Assembly (NCBI GenBank): GCA_900547915.1
Contig: URIN01000073.1
Span: forward strand, 1-7,070
Length of the DNA stretch: 7,070 nt
From: an uncultured Clostridium sp.
GTDB lineage: Bacteria > Bacillota > Clostridia > Oscillospirales > Acutalibacteraceae
Direction of reading: 5' to 3'
In this document: positions 5,958-7,070 of the stretch, in pieces
How the letters are laid out: every line of letters starts with the position of its first letter
How positions within the stretch are numbered: position 1 is the stretch's first letter
Notes under the pieces: model-generated
The model's database searches: none
Told to the model about the DNA's origin: nothing
What the model saw: the letters and a program-made list of their open reading frames with translations, nothing else
Position numbers and translations under genes: made by a program

Positions 5958-6989
5958 TTAAATAAGACCCATTACGTGCTGAAGCAGTAGGCTTACACCT
6001 GTTATGCTTATCCAGCAGCAGAAACCGAGAAATATCGGTTTTGCTCCGCTTTTTACAAGCTTTACAATATTGGTGTTCATACCGATAGCCGCCATTGCCA
6101 TAACAATGAGAAATTTGCTCAGTGTTTTGAGCGGGTCAAACAAATCTGCGCTTACACCGCAGCTTACTGCAATTGTTGTAATAATTGACGCGCCGATAAA
6201 GAATAATATGAAAAACGGAAAGATCTTTTTGAAATTGATTTTTCCTGCGCCGTTTGATTTCTGCTTCTTTGCTCTTGCAAGCGCAAGCACAAGTGTAATC
6301 GGGATTATTGCAAGTGTTCTTGTCATCTTAACAGTTACCGCTTTGTCAAGTGTTGCGGTGCCCAGGTTAAACATCCCGTCCCACGTGGATGCCGTTGCCG
6401 TAACGGATGACATATCATTAACAGCCGTGCCGGCGAAAATTCCAAACGCATCGCCCGAAGTTGTGTCAAATCCGATAAGTTGACCGAATGAGGGGAACAG
6501 AAGTGCTGCAAGCACGTTGAAAAGAAATATAACGGATATAGACTGTGCTACTTCTTCCTCGTCAGCGTCAATAACGGGCGCTGTTGCAGCTATGGCAGAA
6601 CCGCCGCATATTGATGAGCCAACGCCTATAAGCGTTGCCACTTTTGACGGCATTTTGATAAATTTATTTATAAGAAATGCCATAATTAGCGATATGTCGA
6701 TAGTGCATATTATTATCGGAAGAGATTGTTTGCCTGTTTCAAGCACAACATTAAGATCCATGCCAAAACCGAGCAGTATAACAGCCCATTGAAGAATTTT
6801 TTTTGATGTGAATTTGATTCCCGGTTCAAGAGCGGTTTTGTTTTTGATTATAAGTGTCAGTATCATTCCCGCAAGTATGGCAATAACTGCGCCGCCTATT
6901 ATCGGAAAAGCCGTGCCTATAAACCATGACGGAATTGCAATTGCAAGGCAAAGCAGTATTCCGGGTGTGTTCTTATTAATCCATTCCAT
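5958..6989 (-). CDS. YeiH family (UPF0324) putative sulfate exporter membrane protein
   Basis: A 343-residue polytopic membrane protein of the Cons_hypoth698/YeiH family, usually annotated 'putative sulfate exporter' although the transported substrate is poorly established. About ten hydrophobic segments are visible. Family landmarks are LLGFGMDLN (72-80), the Gly/Ser-rich GVGSSICGGSAIAATAPVI (122-140), an acidic DADEEE stretch right after it (141-146), GTAVNDMSSVTA (187-198) and VKMTRTL (220-226). A basic loop (240-255, RAKKQKSNGAGK-like) separates two halves of the protein. The ATG start at 6989 has an AGAGGT site 6 nt upstream (6996-7001 on the plus strand). Only about 35 nt of native sequence lie upstream before the adapter, so promoter and operon partners are not visible. 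It converges on the sugar operon and shares its terminator, so a direct functional link is unlikely. Family confident, function uncertain. Confidence 0.93.
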   Translation of the reverse strand: MEWINKNTPGILLCLAIAIPSWFIGTAFPIIGGAVIAILAGMILTLIIKNKTALEPGIKFTSKKILQWAVILLGFGMDLNVVLETGKQSLPIIICTIDISLIMAFLINKFIKMPSKVATLIGVGSSICGGSAIAATAPVIDADEEEVAQSISVIFLFNVLAALLFPSFGQLIGFDTTSGDAFGIFAGTAVNDMSSVTATASTWDGMFNLGTATLDKAVTVKMTRTLAIIPITLVLALARAKKQKSNGAGKINFKKIFPFFILFFIGASIITTIAVSCGVSADLFDPLKTLSKFLIVMAMAAIGMNTNIVKLVKSGAKPIFLGFCCWISITGVSLLLQHVMGLI

Positions 6990-6995
6990 AATGCT

Positions 6996-7001
6996 ACCTC
7001 T
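6996..7001 (-). promoter_or_regulatory. Ribosome binding site AGAGGT for the YeiH-family gene
   Basis: Read on the minus strand, AGAGGT lies 6 nt before the ATG at 6989. The purine-rich leader further upstream (7002-7019) holds another GGAG too far away to serve this start. No promoter can be identified in the short native leader. Confidence 0.7.
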
Positions 7002-7024
7002 TTTTCCTTTTTTCTCCTGCGTAT

Positions 7025-7070
7025 CTGTCTCTTATACACATCTGACGCTGCCGACGAATAGCCTTGTGTA
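7025..7070 (-). other. Synthetic sequencing adapter (Nextera read-1 side) at right end
   Basis: Exact reverse complement of positions 1-46: the Tn5 mosaic end at 7025-7043, read-1 tail at 7044-7057, the same 8-nt index at 7058-7065 and the P5 arm end at 7066-7070. The same adapter and index on both ends point to a single long tagmented molecule amplified with one primer type. Not genomic. Confidence 0.97.

Noticed and set aside
6004..6483. Plus-strand open frame of 159 codons
   Set aside because: It is antisense to the YeiH-family gene, whose family motifs are clear; it has no convincing ribosome binding site and its hydrophobic, Ile/Ala/Ser-rich composition mirrors the codons of the real gene.
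6517..6792. Plus-strand open frame of 91 codons
   Set aside because: Another antisense shadow of the YeiH-family gene with no recognisable domain.
1..7070. Composite transposon or integron bounded by long perfect terminal inverted repeats
   Set aside because: The repeats are recognisable library adapters including an index and P5 arm, there is no transposase gene, and the bases flanking the repeats inside do not form a 9-bp target duplication.

Overview
The window is a 7.07 kb fragment of bacterial DNA bounded at both ends by the same 46-nt synthetic sequence, which I read as an Illumina Nextera (Tn5 tagmentation) adapter with part of the P5 arm and an 8-nt index. Native sequence therefore runs only from about 47 to 7024, and the two outer borders are library fragment ends, not biological junctions. 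The native part has moderate to low GC, strong GGAGG-type ribosome binding sites and a lipoprotein signal followed by a Ser/Asn/Asp-rich linker. Together with the protein character this suggests a Gram-positive Clostridia-type organism (for example an Oscillospiraceae or Lachnospiraceae relative, perhaps from gut). This is inference; no marker gene is present.

Positions 148 to 5894 hold five co-directional plus-strand genes that look like one carbohydrate uptake and processing operon. First come two cytoplasmic enzymes, an NAD(P)-dependent Gfo/Idh/MocA oxidoreductase and a TIM-barrel sugar isomerase/epimerase, separated by only 2 nt. They are followed by a complete ribose/galactose-type ABC importer: a lipoprotein substrate-binding protein, a double-domain ATPase and a single-type permease that should homodimerise. 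A probable sigma-A promoter with a palindrome just downstream precedes the first gene. A strong hairpin with a GCAA tetraloop but no U-tract sits between the binding-protein gene and the ATPase gene. A hairpin plus T-tract terminator ends the operon.

On the minus strand, converging on the same terminator, lies one complete gene for a YeiH-family (UPF0324, 'putative sulfate exporter') membrane protein. Its functional link to the sugar operon is unclear, and it probably belongs to a neighbouring transcription unit.

The likely logic is import of a sugar, polyol or glycoside by the ABC system, then oxidation and isomerisation, epimerisation or elimination by the enzyme pair. The substrate cannot be read from the sequence. 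The most notable protein-level observation is that the ATPase keeps one textbook ATP site while every motif of the other site is altered. I saw no tRNA, rRNA, CRISPR, insertion sequence or phage gene, no frameshift, and no gene-free stretch longer than about 150 nt. I found no convincing wholly new system; the sugar enzyme pair with unknown substrate is the best lead.
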